NCBI RefSeq assembly: GCF_017355525.1
Contig: NZ_CP067395.1
Location: 1,922,001 to 1,986,000, forward strand
Reading direction: 5' to 3'
DNA from: Lysobacter enzymogenes
GTDB taxonomy: Bacteria > Pseudomonadota > Gammaproteobacteria > Xanthomonadales > Xanthomonadaceae
DNA: 64,000 nucleotides
Positions 9,014 through 17,258 of the stretch are shown here, one piece after another (position 1 is the first letter of the stretch; each line of letters opens with the position of its first letter). The notes under the pieces are model-generated. The model was not told the DNA's origin. It saw nothing but the letters and a program-made list of their open reading frames with translations, and searched no databases. Position numbers and translations under genes: made by a program.

Positions 9014-10087
9014 CTACACACCGGCTTGCGCGAACACCTTGGGCGCGGCCTGCCGCATCTGTTCGATTGTGAGCGGCTGGAAGTTCTTGCCGAGCTGTAG
9101 CGCAGCGAACTCGTCGGCGCTGATCCCGCCCCTGAGGAACACGGCGGCCCGGGTCGGCCCCAGGGCCTCGTCCACGAAGTCGGCCGGCTGGGTCTTGAGC
9201 CACTGGAAGTAGGTCAAGCTGCCCGAGACCTGGCCGTCCTCGCTCGCGCGCGTGCTCGGCGGCATCTCGTCTACATCGAGCCCCAGGGAGCGGAAGCTCT
9301 TCGTCACCGGCACGATCGTGGATCGGCAGTTGGGGTGTGCCGGCGGGACCGGCCCCTCGCCGAACTGGAACACGCGGCCATCGAGTGATTGGCAGATTTC
9401 GCTCGTCTTGCCGTCCAGTGTGGAAACCCAGCGATACCCCTCCAGGATGTCGCTATTGGCCTTCATCGTCTCCATGCGCGCCACGGACGCCATGTGCTGC
9501 ACCGACGTGTGCACGACCGTCCGCGCGTGCCGGCGACTTACAGCGAGCTCGCCGTCTGCGTAGTTGGCGGCCTTGGTGCCTCGCAGGTCACGCACGATCT
9601 GATCCGTGGTCCGGCCCTCGAAGTAGCCTCGGCGAATGACGCCCTCAATTCGCCCGACGTCAGCCTCGCCCCACTTGGAGACGAACGAGTCCAGCAGCAT
9701 GCCGCCGCCAGCGCCCCGCACGCTTAGCGGCGTGCTGTTCACGGCCACCCGCAGGACTTCAGGGCTTGGCGTCTCGACGCGGACGCCTTCCAGGGCCGCG
9801 GCTACGCTCTTGCCCTCTGTGTCGGCAACGAGCTGCCCAAGTTCCTCCAGCCGGCCCAGGTAGGCGGAGCTTTGCCGGTCGTACAGCACCGACAGCGAGC
9901 TACGAACCTCGCGCAGCAGCGCCTCGATTCGGCTGCGCTGGCCTGGCGACACGTCAGCCCGCGTTAGGCGTTCCCGCAGGTCACGGTCAACTGAGCGCAG
10001 GAACTCGTCGACCTTCTGGTCCTCGCCGGCCTTGACTCGTTCCAGCAGCACCTGCAGACGGATACTCTCGTTGATGAGCGCAGGCAT
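9014..10087 (-). CDS. MuF-like minor head / phage head morphogenesis protein
   Basis: A 357-residue protein. An N-terminal helical part is followed by a MuF-type domain at about residues 140-270: IEGVIRRGYFEGRTTDQIVRDL, ARTVVHTSVQHMASVARME and the signature WVSTLDGKTSEICQSLDGR then PPAHPNCRSTIVPV. Such proteins sit inside the head near the portal and assist head assembly or ejection. It is the last prophage gene before attL, 2 bp after the connector gene. The expected scaffold and capsid genes do not follow. Confidence 0.85.
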   Translation of the reverse strand: MPALINESIRLQVLLERVKAGEDQKVDEFLRSVDRDLRERLTRADVSPGQRSRIEALLREVRSSLSVLYDRQSSAYLGRLEELGQLVADTEGKSVAAALEGVRVETPSPEVLRVAVNSTPLSVRGAGGGMLLDSFVSKWGEADVGRIEGVIRRGYFEGRTTDQIVRDLRGTKAANYADGELAVSRRHARTVVHTSVQHMASVARMETMKANSDILEGYRWVSTLDGKTSEICQSLDGRVFQFGEGPVPPAHPNCRSTIVPVTKSFRSLGLDVDEMPPSTRASEDGQVSGSLTYFQWLKTQPADFVDEALGPTRAAVFLRGGISADEFAALQLGKNFQPLTIEQMRQAAPKVFAQAGV

Positions 10088-10089
10088 GA

Positions 10090-10557
10090 TTAGGCCCTCA
10101 CGACATCTAGCGAGTCGGCCGATCGAAGCAACGGACGAAGCATCTCGTTCACATACGCGTAGTACGTGCCTTGCCGTGCTCCATCTTGATACACCACCGT
10201 GATTGGGCCCACGGTCTCTTGCTTGACCTGTGCGGCCTGGTCCGGCAGTAGCGGGCCAGTCGACGCCTTGAGCGCCAGTTCGCAGCAGGCGCGGATGACC
10301 GGCTCAGGAACGCCGCCCCAGCCGACCCGCGGCCAACTCAGCGCCTGCTCCTCAGTCTTGCGCACGCTGCGCCACAGGAGGCCGAACACAGCCTCCATGT
10401 AGTCGGTCGCGTTCCGCAGCGCCGCGTCCTTGGCGTCCTCGCTCAGTTCGCCCCAGGCGTCGACCCCTCGCTTGGCGAAGTGCGAGCTCGCGGTGGCCGC
10501 GCTGGCATAGCTCTCGGCATCAGGCAGGCCGGTGCCATCTTCAACGATCAGCATCAC
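10090..10557 (-). CDS. Phage head-tail connector, DnaT-like ssDNA-binding family
   Basis: A 155-residue protein with the pattern VEDGTGLPDAESYASAATA, ALRNATDYMEAVFG and SWPRVG...VPEPVIRACCELAL. This is typical of the small adaptor proteins encoded after phage portals and often named DnaT-like ssDNA-binding proteins. It likely forms the ring under the portal. Its start overlaps the portal stop by 4 nt, so the two are translationally coupled. Confidence 0.75.
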   Translation of the reverse strand: MMLIVEDGTGLPDAESYASAATASSHFAKRGVDAWGELSEDAKDAALRNATDYMEAVFGLLWRSVRKTEEQALSWPRVGWGGVPEPVIRACCELALKASTGPLLPDQAAQVKQETVGPITVVYQDGARQGTYYAYVNEMLRPLLRSADSLDVVRA

Positions 10558-11939
10558 GCGGCCTCGTCCAGGTTGAGCGGCGGGCCTTCTGACTCGATCT
10601 CCGCGGAGACTTGCTCCACGGTCTTGCCCTCATCGATGGCGCCCAGGCGCTGCAATACAGCGATCGCGTCGGACTTGGGCACGATCCCCGCCTGCCAGGC
10701 AGCGACCGTCTCGCGGATCGCATTAGCGTCCAGAGCCAGGTCGTTGAATCGCGTGTCAATCGAAAACGAGTCTTTTACCTCGCGCCCGATCCACGCAGAC
10801 GCCCATCGCAGTGCTTTGGTGTAGGCGTCGCTCACGTTGTCGCAAGCGAGCGACAGCGGACTATAGGCGGCCTTCGTTTCAGACGCGCTCTGCGTGGCCG
10901 TTATGGCGGCTCGGGTGGGGGTGACAAGCCTCGCCCCCAGCGCCTGCATCTTTTCCTCTTTGTCCTTCATCGCCATCTGAGCCATCGTGTTCGGGGCGAC
11001 CTGCAGCAGTTTCGCGTCCGCGCCGGAATCAAGCACGATCGCGCTGCGCGCGCCGAACTTGATCCCGCCCCCGTTCGCCTGCCGCCATTCCTCGGTTGCC
11101 CCAGTGATGACGAGCTGCGCCTGCCCATGTAGAAACGCGCTCTCCTCGAAGTCCGCTGAGTTTCGCCAGTGCGCCAGATTCAGGTCCGCCAAGTCCATCA
11201 GCGGCGGAAGATCCGGAAGGCTGTCGTTGTTGATGGCGCCAACGAACGCGAAGGGAATGAACGGGAGCTTTGTCGCAACTTCCAAGTCCAAAAGGAACTT
11301 GCCTTTGGGCGTGTGCTGCACCCATACGCGAATCACACAAGAGCCGTCGACCATCTCCAGCTCGCGAAGCTGGCTCAGCGGCTTGACCTCACCCCCCGAG
11401 CGCTCCTCCTTGCACTCCTGCAGAACAACCCTCTTCAGAGATGCCCCACTGTGTTCCCAGTCCAGGATCTGCTCTGCGGAATAGTTGATTATCCACGGGC
11501 GCGATCCAGCGGCACGCGCTGCGGCAATCGTCCTGGCCTCGCTGCGAAGCGCATTGCTGGCCGTGTAGTCGACCAGGATTCCTGCGCGCCCCGTTTGCAG
11601 CACGTCGGAAAGCGTTGTCTGTGACTGGTTTATGAGCCCAACGCCAGAGCCGTCAGCGTCGCCGAGCAGTTCTGCATCCGTCGTCTCGATTTTGGGCCAC
11701 GTGGCGAACGCAATCCCAACCAGGCCGGATAGAGTGCGGCCGGTTGCGTTGTAGTACGTCGCGCGCTCCAGGTATCGCTTATAGCGCTTCCTGTCCTCCT
11801 CCGATTCGTCCGGGCTTGGCAGGTACGTCTCACCGCGCGCCTTCACCGCCTCCTGGCCCTCGCACGCGTCGCGTACGCGCTGCCAGAGCGGAGCAAACTT
11901 CAAGTACAGAGGGTGTTTGTAGTCGCTGATCTCGTTCAT
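10554..11939 (-). CDS. Phage portal protein (DUF4055 family)
   Basis: A 461-residue protein matching DUF4055 portals: YLERATYYNATGRTLSGLVG, LSDVLQTGRAGILVDY, RPWIINYSAEQILDW, the central LMDLADLNLAHWRNSADFEE and the C-terminal ATQSASETKAAYSPLSLACDN. Portals form the dodecameric channel through which DNA enters and leaves the head. It follows the terminase nuclease gene with a 4-nt overlap (start at 11939), the normal packaging-module order. Confidence 0.88.
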   Translation of the reverse strand: MNEISDYKHPLYLKFAPLWQRVRDACEGQEAVKARGETYLPSPDESEEDRKRYKRYLERATYYNATGRTLSGLVGIAFATWPKIETTDAELLGDADGSGVGLINQSQTTLSDVLQTGRAGILVDYTASNALRSEARTIAAARAAGSRPWIINYSAEQILDWEHSGASLKRVVLQECKEERSGGEVKPLSQLRELEMVDGSCVIRVWVQHTPKGKFLLDLEVATKLPFIPFAFVGAINNDSLPDLPPLMDLADLNLAHWRNSADFEESAFLHGQAQLVITGATEEWRQANGGGIKFGARSAIVLDSGADAKLLQVAPNTMAQMAMKDKEEKMQALGARLVTPTRAAITATQSASETKAAYSPLSLACDNVSDAYTKALRWASAWIGREVKDSFSIDTRFNDLALDANAIRETVAAWQAGIVPKSDAIAVLQRLGAIDEGKTVEQVSAEIESEGPPLNLDEAA

Positions 11940-12613
11940 TTAACGAACTCCACGGGAATGCTAGTAGCAGGTGCCGGACGCAGGGCGCCGAACACCGCAT
12001 AGGAGACGGAGAGCACGAGATCGTCGTTCTCGCCCTCGCGCGCGTTGAATGTCATGCGATGAGTGCCGGAGTTGACTGAGGCCCTGAAGTCCATCAGCTC
12101 CTTTTCAAACATCTTCGCCAGGTCAAGCCCGCTCGAATAGCAAAGTCGCCCCGACTGCATCTCGATCTGGACGTTATTGACCAGCTCGGCCTTGCCCACG
12201 CTCCAGCCATAGGGCTGCCGTGTGGCAGCCCCCTGGGCACCAGTAATCATGATTCCCTTGAGGCGCCGAAGCTTGGCCGTCTTGAGCATGTCGTAGGGTC
12301 CGCGGCCGACTCCGGTCAGATCGACGTACGTCTCGACTTCGCCAAGCAACGGTTGCCGCAGAAGCGACAAGATGATGTCTACTTGTTTCGGGTACAGCGT
12401 CCCCAATGGGATGCGCTCCAGGTGCACAAGATCGAGTCTAGTAGGAATCCGCTTAGCATCATCTATCGCTTGTTGGTGGAATGCGTGGTGCAGCTCCTTG
12501 AGCGCCGGCACAGCCCGAATCCGCTCGATGATCGAAATGGCAGTCCAGTCATTCACCTGGCCGATGTCGATCCCGGCGAAGAACCGCTTCTCGAAGTTGA
12601 CAAAGTTGCTCAC
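11936..12613 (-). CDS. Terminase large subunit, nuclease domain encoded separately
   Basis: A 225-residue protein that corresponds only to the C-terminal RNase H-like nuclease of a large terminase. Acidic metal ligands are visible at FAGIDIGQVNDW, ETYVDLTGVGRG and NDDLVLSVSYAVFGA. It uses a GTG start at 12613 overlapping the stop of the ATPase gene (GTGA). In most tailed phages both domains form one polypeptide. Intact motifs and the tidy overlap suggest a functional two-subunit terminase rather than a broken gene. Confidence 0.82.
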   Translation of the reverse strand: MSNFVNFEKRFFAGIDIGQVNDWTAISIIERIRAVPALKELHHAFHQQAIDDAKRIPTRLDLVHLERIPLGTLYPKQVDIILSLLRQPLLGEVETYVDLTGVGRGPYDMLKTAKLRRLKGIMITGAQGAATRQPYGWSVGKAELVNNVQIEMQSGRLCYSSGLDLAKMFEKELMDFRASVNSGTHRMTFNAREGENDDLVLSVSYAVFGALRPAPATSIPVEFVK

Positions 12614-13434
12614 GCCGTCTCCAGACGCTTAAACAGAGGAATGATGTCGTCGCGCACGGCGCCCTTGATGACTTCGGTTGGGAAGAACTGTTGCTCGCCA
12701 TCCAACCACTCAAGCAGCCACTCCTGGCGGTACTCAATCGGAGTCATCGCCAGCCGCTGGCGCTTGAGCTCCTTGCGCGTGAGCCTCGGCTTCTCGTAAG
12801 CGAGAATCTGATCGACTGTGACCATGTGGCGAAACCAGTCGAGCGGTTCGTCGTCATCGTCGTCGACGACAGCTTGACCATGCCATGCGTCATGGAACCA
12901 ACCGGCTGCGCCATTAGGAGTGCTAGAGGCGATCAGGCGACCATTCGTCATGCTTAGCATGGGAGTCACCTTCTTAAGCGTCCCATCTTCAGTGAACGCT
13001 GCCTCATCAACGACGGCTAGCTTGGCTGAGTAGCCACGAATCGACTCGACTGTGGAGGGCAAAGCCAGAATGCGCGATTTGTTTTCCAGGGTTGCCTCAT
13101 CGCCAACAATGTTGAACTCGGGAACGTCACCAAGCTCTCGTAGTGTGTTATGCATGTCGCAGGCTCGATCAAACACCTCGCGGGCCTGTTTCTGCTTCTC
13201 GCCAGCGAGAATCACAATATCTCCCGGCGTGAAGTACGCGCAGTGAAGCACCCTAGTAGCAATAGCGCGAGACTTCCCCTGCTGCCGCGGCCACAGGACC
13301 AGCTCGTTCTGCTCCTGGCTTTCGAGCAACCGCAACTGATGGGGGTCAGGTTCAAAGCCGGCATCTCGCATCATCTGCGCAGGGTCATGCCGCCAACTCT
13401 CGGCGATATAGGCGCGTGCTCGCTTACTGCTCAC
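12610..13434 (-). CDS. Terminase large subunit, ATPase domain encoded separately
   Basis: A 274-residue packaging ATPase. It has a Walker A-like WPRQQGKSRAIATR, the adenine-motif region DPHQLRLLESQEQNELVLWP, Walker B LAVVDEAAF and the coupling motif ASSTPNG. It ends without a nuclease domain, which is supplied by the overlapping downstream gene. It overlaps the end of the small-terminase gene by 11 bp. It drives ATP-dependent DNA translocation into the prohead. Confidence 0.85.
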   Translation of the reverse strand: MSSKRARAYIAESWRHDPAQMMRDAGFEPDPHQLRLLESQEQNELVLWPRQQGKSRAIATRVLHCAYFTPGDIVILAGEKQKQAREVFDRACDMHNTLRELGDVPEFNIVGDEATLENKSRILALPSTVESIRGYSAKLAVVDEAAFTEDGTLKKVTPMLSMTNGRLIASSTPNGAAGWFHDAWHGQAVVDDDDDEPLDWFRHMVTVDQILAYEKPRLTRKELKRQRLAMTPIEYRQEWLLEWLDGEQQFFPTEVIKGAVRDDIIPLFKRLETA

Positions 13435-14002
13435 TTGCTACCTCGGCCGGCTTTGGCAGCGCAGCCGCCCGGAACTCTTGCGCCAGCATCTTGCGTGCAC
13501 TCGCCACGTCCGGGGCCACAGACAGAACGCGATCCACGATCAGGAACAGCTCGCGGCCGTCCGCAATCACGAGGTTGTTGTTCGTCACCTGCTTGCGCCC
13601 GGGGTACATGGCGCCGAGCTTGGCCTGCTCCTCGTAGACTCTTTGCTGCGCCTGGCGCGCTCGAATTCCGCTCTGTAGGTCGCCCACTTTGTCGGCCCGA
13701 GCGGCAAGCTCCTGGAGCTCCAGCCGAAGCCGCTTGAGGCCTAGCACTGCCCCCTCGCCCTCCTGCCGCGTGATCTCCTCAATGTTGATCTCGATATTGT
13801 CAGGAATGCCGTGACGCAGGCGCGCGACCTGCTCCTGCTTCATGTGATTTTTGAGGTGGCGCTGTGCAGACGCGCGCTTGAGCCCGAAGCGGGCCGCAAT
13901 CGTCTGCACGCCGCCGAGCCCCTGCGCGCTCGTGTTGTTCGCCAGGAGCTGCTCAATCACGTCGCGCTCAGGGTGGTTGCAGACCTTGCAGCGGCTTGCC
14001 AT
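13424..14002 (-). CDS. Probable terminase small subunit / phage DNA-binding protein
   Basis: A 192-residue protein. The N-terminus has CKVCNHPERD, a short zinc-like knuckle, then a helix-turn-helix (TIAARFGLKRASAQRHLKNHM). A long coiled region follows (RLRLELQELAARADKV, ARQAQQRVYEEQAKLG). Position directly before the terminase ATPase and the DNA-binding head fit a small terminase that recognises packaging sites. Its ATG shares one nucleotide with the tape measure stop (TAATG). The call rests mostly on position and the HTH. Confidence 0.6.
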   Translation of the reverse strand: MASRCKVCNHPERDVIEQLLANNTSAQGLGGVQTIAARFGLKRASAQRHLKNHMKQEQVARLRHGIPDNIEINIEEITRQEGEGAVLGLKRLRLELQELAARADKVGDLQSGIRARQAQQRVYEEQAKLGAMYPGRKQVTNNNLVIADGRELFLIVDRVLSVAPDVASARKMLAQEFRAAALPKPAEVASEQ

Positions 14003-16032
14003 TAGCCGCTCCTCGCCATTCCGCGGCGAGCTTCGCGCCCGGCCTCACGCGCAAGCTGTTCACGTGTGCGACGATCAGGGGTGCCCTGTACGATGAATGT
14101 CTGCGTCAGATGCTGATTGACCCGCTTGGGCTGCGAGCTTTCAGGCGTACCGCCGGAACTCAGGCGGTCCAGGTATCCACGACCGAGCATTCGCGTCGTG
14201 TCCGCGTCAAGCACATACTCGCCCTTATGCACGATGCCAGCGGGCTCGTACTTGCCGCCGTCGCCGGTGTAGCCCCCGGAGGAGAAGCCAGGCAGGCTCC
14301 CGCCACCATCGCCACCGCTGAACAAGCCATCAACAAGGCGGTCAATCCACTTGTTGGCGATCCGCTGCAGTTGTCGTCTTGCCAGCGTGTCAAAGAACTC
14401 CTTGATGCCATCGGTAGCGGACTTAGCACCCGTAATGACATCCACGAACAGCTCGGAAAGATCGGCCTTGATGCGGTCGACCTCTTGCTTGCGCTCGTTT
14501 GCCTGCTCCAGGCTCACTGCCAGATTCGCGACGGCCTTGCGCTGTTCTTCAGTGGCGCCAGCCTCCAGGCGGCGCAGCGCAATCGCCTTCGCGCGCTCCT
14601 CGTTCGTCATCGTCAACAGGCTCAGCTCGAACTGCATATCGGTCACGAGCGAGGTGTTGAACTCCATCCGCTGCTTGGCTTCCTCCGCGGCCTTCTCGGC
14701 GGCAGCCTGGCGCTCGAAGAACAGGGAGCGGGCAGAGTCAGCCGCCTCTTCATCGATAAGGGCGTTGACCTGCATGATGTCTTGCAGTGCTTTCTCGGCC
14801 GCACTGAGTTCCTTGACCGCCGCCGCGCGCTTCTTGGGCTTCTCGTCATCGTCCGAGGCGGTGGCGGCTCCCTTGCCCCGAATCTGCCCCGACACGCCGC
14901 TGCGCACGTCGTCAAACAGGCGGGCAGACTCGCGCTGCGCCAGGATGCGATCGATGTCGCCGATCTCTTTTTTTAGATCAGCCGGATCATCGCCGAAGAT
15001 TCCCGCAGCGCGGCCGAAGAACGTCGTCTGCTGGCGCTGGGCTCGGAACAGCCGAGTTTCCAGGTCAGTGCGGCGGTTCTTGAGGCTAATGTCGCCCTTG
15101 CGTTCATTCGATGCAAAGAACTCCGCCAGCGCAGACCCAGCCTCGCCCAGCTTGGCAATGAGCTGCACCGCGGCGTTGGCAATCGTAATCATGCCGTTTG
15201 CCGTCGCATCCACGCCCCGCTTGATGCCCGGGTCGTTCAGCGTGGCGGTAAGGCTCTCGATAGCCTCGCGGGTGCCGACCACGCCACCCTCGCCAGCGTC
15301 GCCTTCCAGCAGGTTGTCAAAGGCGTTCTTGAGGCCTTCGACAGCGCCACCCAGTGTGTCGCGCGCGGCTCGGGCGGCGCCGCCCATCTGGGTTTCGAGC
15401 TCCTTGAGCACGATTACCTGAGCCTCGGCAACGCGATTAGTGTCGACAAGCTTCTTGATCGTCTCTTTCTGGGATTCGGAGAACTGAACGCCAGCGCGCG
15501 AAAGTGCCGTGACACCAAGCACGGGGTCATTCAGCGCCTTGCCAACCTGGAGCGCGGCACTCTTGAGATCCGAGCCCAACGCCGTACTCATGTCGAGCAC
15601 GGCCTCAGTAGCGCGCGGGAATACGTCGCTCCCGATCTTGGTGAACGTCAGCAGCAGGGCCTGCGCCTCGCCGATGGACTCGTCATCGAAGATGCTCACG
15701 TCCTGGAGCGCACCCGCCTGCTTGTTGAGCATTTCCAGTGTCAGACCGGCGACGCCCGCGGTCGACTTCAAGCGCGCCTCTAGCTGCGCCTGAACCTTCT
15801 CCGCGGCGATCGTGTTCTGCACATACTTGGCCGTCGCCGCGGAGAGCGCCGTGATGCCCAAAGCGATGCCGCCGCTCAGCCACTTAGCCGCCGACGCGCC
15901 GAGCGCGTGGACGCTACGCTCGGCTTTGCCAGCGTTGCTGTCGAGCTGATCTAGCTGGCGATTGGCCTCAACCACGCCTTGCGTGGCGACCTTGATTCCG
16001 AGTTGGGCGATATCACTCACGGCGCTCTCCAA
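14002..16032 (-). CDS. Phage tail tape measure protein
   Basis: A 676-residue protein. The N-terminal segment IAQLGIKVATQGVVEANRQLDQL with KAERSV and a hydrophobic stretch (WLSGGIALGITALSAATAKYV) is followed by long Ala-, Glu- and Lys-rich coiled regions. The C-terminus has the lambda-like tail signature FSSGGYTGDGGKYEPAGIVH followed by KGEYVL. Tape measure proteins fix tail length and help DNA pass into the cell. At 676 residues it predicts a short tail of about 100 nm if the usual 0.15 nm per residue applies. It follows the chaperone frameshift gene. Confidence 0.9.
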   Translation of the reverse strand: MESAVSDIAQLGIKVATQGVVEANRQLDQLDSNAGKAERSVHALGASAAKWLSGGIALGITALSAATAKYVQNTIAAEKVQAQLEARLKSTAGVAGLTLEMLNKQAGALQDVSIFDDESIGEAQALLLTFTKIGSDVFPRATEAVLDMSTALGSDLKSAALQVGKALNDPVLGVTALSRAGVQFSESQKETIKKLVDTNRVAEAQVIVLKELETQMGGAARAARDTLGGAVEGLKNAFDNLLEGDAGEGGVVGTREAIESLTATLNDPGIKRGVDATANGMITIANAAVQLIAKLGEAGSALAEFFASNERKGDISLKNRRTDLETRLFRAQRQQTTFFGRAAGIFGDDPADLKKEIGDIDRILAQRESARLFDDVRSGVSGQIRGKGAATASDDDEKPKKRAAAVKELSAAEKALQDIMQVNALIDEEAADSARSLFFERQAAAEKAAEEAKQRMEFNTSLVTDMQFELSLLTMTNEERAKAIALRRLEAGATEEQRKAVANLAVSLEQANERKQEVDRIKADLSELFVDVITGAKSATDGIKEFFDTLARRQLQRIANKWIDRLVDGLFSGGDGGGSLPGFSSGGYTGDGGKYEPAGIVHKGEYVLDADTTRMLGRGYLDRLSSGGTPESSQPKRVNQHLTQTFIVQGTPDRRTREQLAREAGREARRGMARSG

Positions 16033-16329
16033 ACATCTTGATTACCTCTGCCTCCATGACTCGGATGCAGTCCAACACGTCTAATTCCTCGTCTTGCGGC
16101 ACCTGCAGGATTTTCATCACTACAGGCAGTGATTCGTACTTCAGCCCCACAGGTCCCGCCGGCCCTACCTGCCACTGCGTCACCATGCGAATGAAGACGA
16201 GCGCGGCCAGTTCGTTGTCCGGCCAGACCTCGCACTCATCGTCGGGCAGGTCCTCCCACTCCAGGCCAAGCATTCGGAGTTCCGCGTCGGTGGGCTGCTC
16301 GGCGTAGATCGCCCGCGCGACGCGTTTCA
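16013..16329 (-). CDS. DUF1799-type tail assembly chaperone extension (frameshift product)
   Basis: This frame encodes LKRVARAIYAEQPTDAELRM then LGLEWEDLPDD and a C-terminus EVIKMFGERRE, resembling the DUF1799 tail proteins encoded before tape measures. No start codon lies near the beginning of the conserved part. It is in the -1 frame relative to the preceding chaperone, whose stop is at 16327-16329 directly after a GGGAAAC slippery heptamer. It is therefore most simply read as the T half of a G-GT frameshift fusion. Confidence 0.7.
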
Positions 16330-16635
16330 GTTTCCCTTGCGCGCGCCCGATGCCTCGACGATGTATGTGTTGAAGATCGCAGCCCCAGCGCCCGGATACT
16401 CGTTGCACAGGCGCTCGACGTTCTCGGGCGTGAACGCGTCATCCAAGTCCCAGCCCAGCACGACCGCGCGCACCACTTCCTCGGTGGTCATCCCCTTGAT
16501 GTCTTCGAGGAAGACTTGCAGCTCCTTACGGCCGCGGTGCTTGAACGTGCACTTGACCGGTGCTTCGCCGGCGGGGACGGGGATCTTGACGACCTGATCG
16601 AACGTCGGCGAAGGGTTGAGGCTCAGCTTTGCCAT
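16327..16635 (-). CDS. Phage tail assembly chaperone (G-like)
   Basis: A 102-residue protein (FDQVVKIPVPAGEAPVKCTF, RGRKELQVFLEDIKG, EEVVRAVVLGWDLDD, ENVERLCNEYPGAGAAIFNTY), the pattern of tail assembly chaperones that bind the tape measure during tail polymerisation. It ends KGN-stop, with the codons G GGA AAC TGA forming a slippery heptamer right at the stop. No tail tube gene lies between it and the upstream tail completion gene (10 bp gap), which is unusual. Confidence 0.8.
   Translation of the reverse strand: MAKLSLNPSPTFDQVVKIPVPAGEAPVKCTFKHRGRKELQVFLEDIKGMTTEEVVRAVVLGWDLDDAFTPENVERLCNEYPGAGAAIFNTYIVEASGARKGN
16330..16336 (-). promoter_or_regulatory. Programmed -1 frameshift slippery site GGGAAAC
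   Basis: Read on the minus strand, the chaperone ends AAG GGA AAC TGA. The heptamer G GGA AAC fits the XXXYYYZ rule in the correct frame, and slippage by -1 reads CTG AAA CGC onward into the DUF1799 frame. Lambda gpG/gpGT uses GGGAAAG in the same position. The adjacent stop codon would increase pausing. Confidence 0.75.
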
Positions 16636-16645
16636 TGAATTGATC

Positions 16646-17092
16646 TCACTTGGGCAGCGTCTTGACTGCCTTGTCGATGTAGGACTGGAACTCGACGAGG
16701 GTGATTCGGACCATGCCCGCGGGGGCTTGCTGACTCCAACCTTCGTATTCCAGGCGACGGATGTAGGGGAGATTGCTCGTGATGTAGAACGGTTTATCGG
16801 CGCCCCATTGCCCCATCGCAGCCAGGCCGCGCAGGATGGTGGAATTGCCGTCCTTGTCGACTACGGTCGTAGTAGTCGCCGGCGTGTCGATGCCGAGCAC
16901 CCAGGATCCGCGAGCGCGGCCGCCGACGTAGCCGGGCGGCGGCTTGCTCTTCCACCTCTCCGGCTTGCCGACCGGGGTTTTCATGACGACGCCGGTCAGC
17001 AGGTCAAGCGCCACCTTGCGCACGACCAGTTCGGGCGCGGCCTTGGCCTTCGCCACGAACCTCGAGATGTCGAGGGCGAAGGGGTTAGTCAC
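16646..17092 (-). CDS. Phage tail completion / HK97 gp10-like protein
   Basis: A 148-residue protein with FVAKAKAAPELVVRKVALDL, TPVGKPERWKSKPPPGYVGG, RARGSWVLGID, YITSNLPYIRRLEYEGWS and a C-terminal VRITLVEFQSYI. The pattern of a helix, a TPV(G/D)xxRL-like loop, and LPYxxxLExG is that of gp10-like neck/tail completion proteins. It starts with GTG at 17092, inside the last codons of the small upstream gene. Confidence 0.75.
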   Translation of the reverse strand: MTNPFALDISRFVAKAKAAPELVVRKVALDLLTGVVMKTPVGKPERWKSKPPPGYVGGRARGSWVLGIDTPATTTTVVDKDGNSTILRGLAAMGQWGADKPFYITSNLPYIRRLEYEGWSQQAPAGMVRITLVEFQSYIDKAVKTLPK

Positions 17093-17258
17093 CCGTTAGC
17101 CACTGGCACAACGTCAGCATCGCATCCAGCTCTCGGGGGGTTGGGCCCTTCACCTCAAGCGAAACCCCACCTTCGGGGGTGCGCATGAAAACAACCCGAC
17201 CCCGCCTATCCGCAGACGCGGCTAGCGCTTCCAGGATGGCGTCGGTGTCGGCGCTCAT
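17085..17258 (-). CDS. Small phage protein (57 residues), unknown
   Basis: A short frame starting MSADTDAILEALAASADRRG and ending LTLCQWLTGD. Its ATG at 17258 overlaps the stop of the upstream 288-residue gene by 4 nt (ATGA), and its own stop overlaps the GTG start of the tail completion gene. Coupling at both ends strongly suggests a real gene. I recognise no domain; position suggests a structural or assembly helper. Confidence 0.6.
   Translation of the reverse strand: MSADTDAILEALAASADRRGRVVFMRTPEGGVSLEVKGPTPRELDAMLTLCQWLTGD

Noticed and set aside
12600..12620. Terminase frameshift as an inactivating mutation
   Set aside because: The second gene has its own GTG start overlapping the first stop, and both halves begin and end at domain borders. 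A split gene pair is more likely than a broken gene, though a sequencing error is not excluded.
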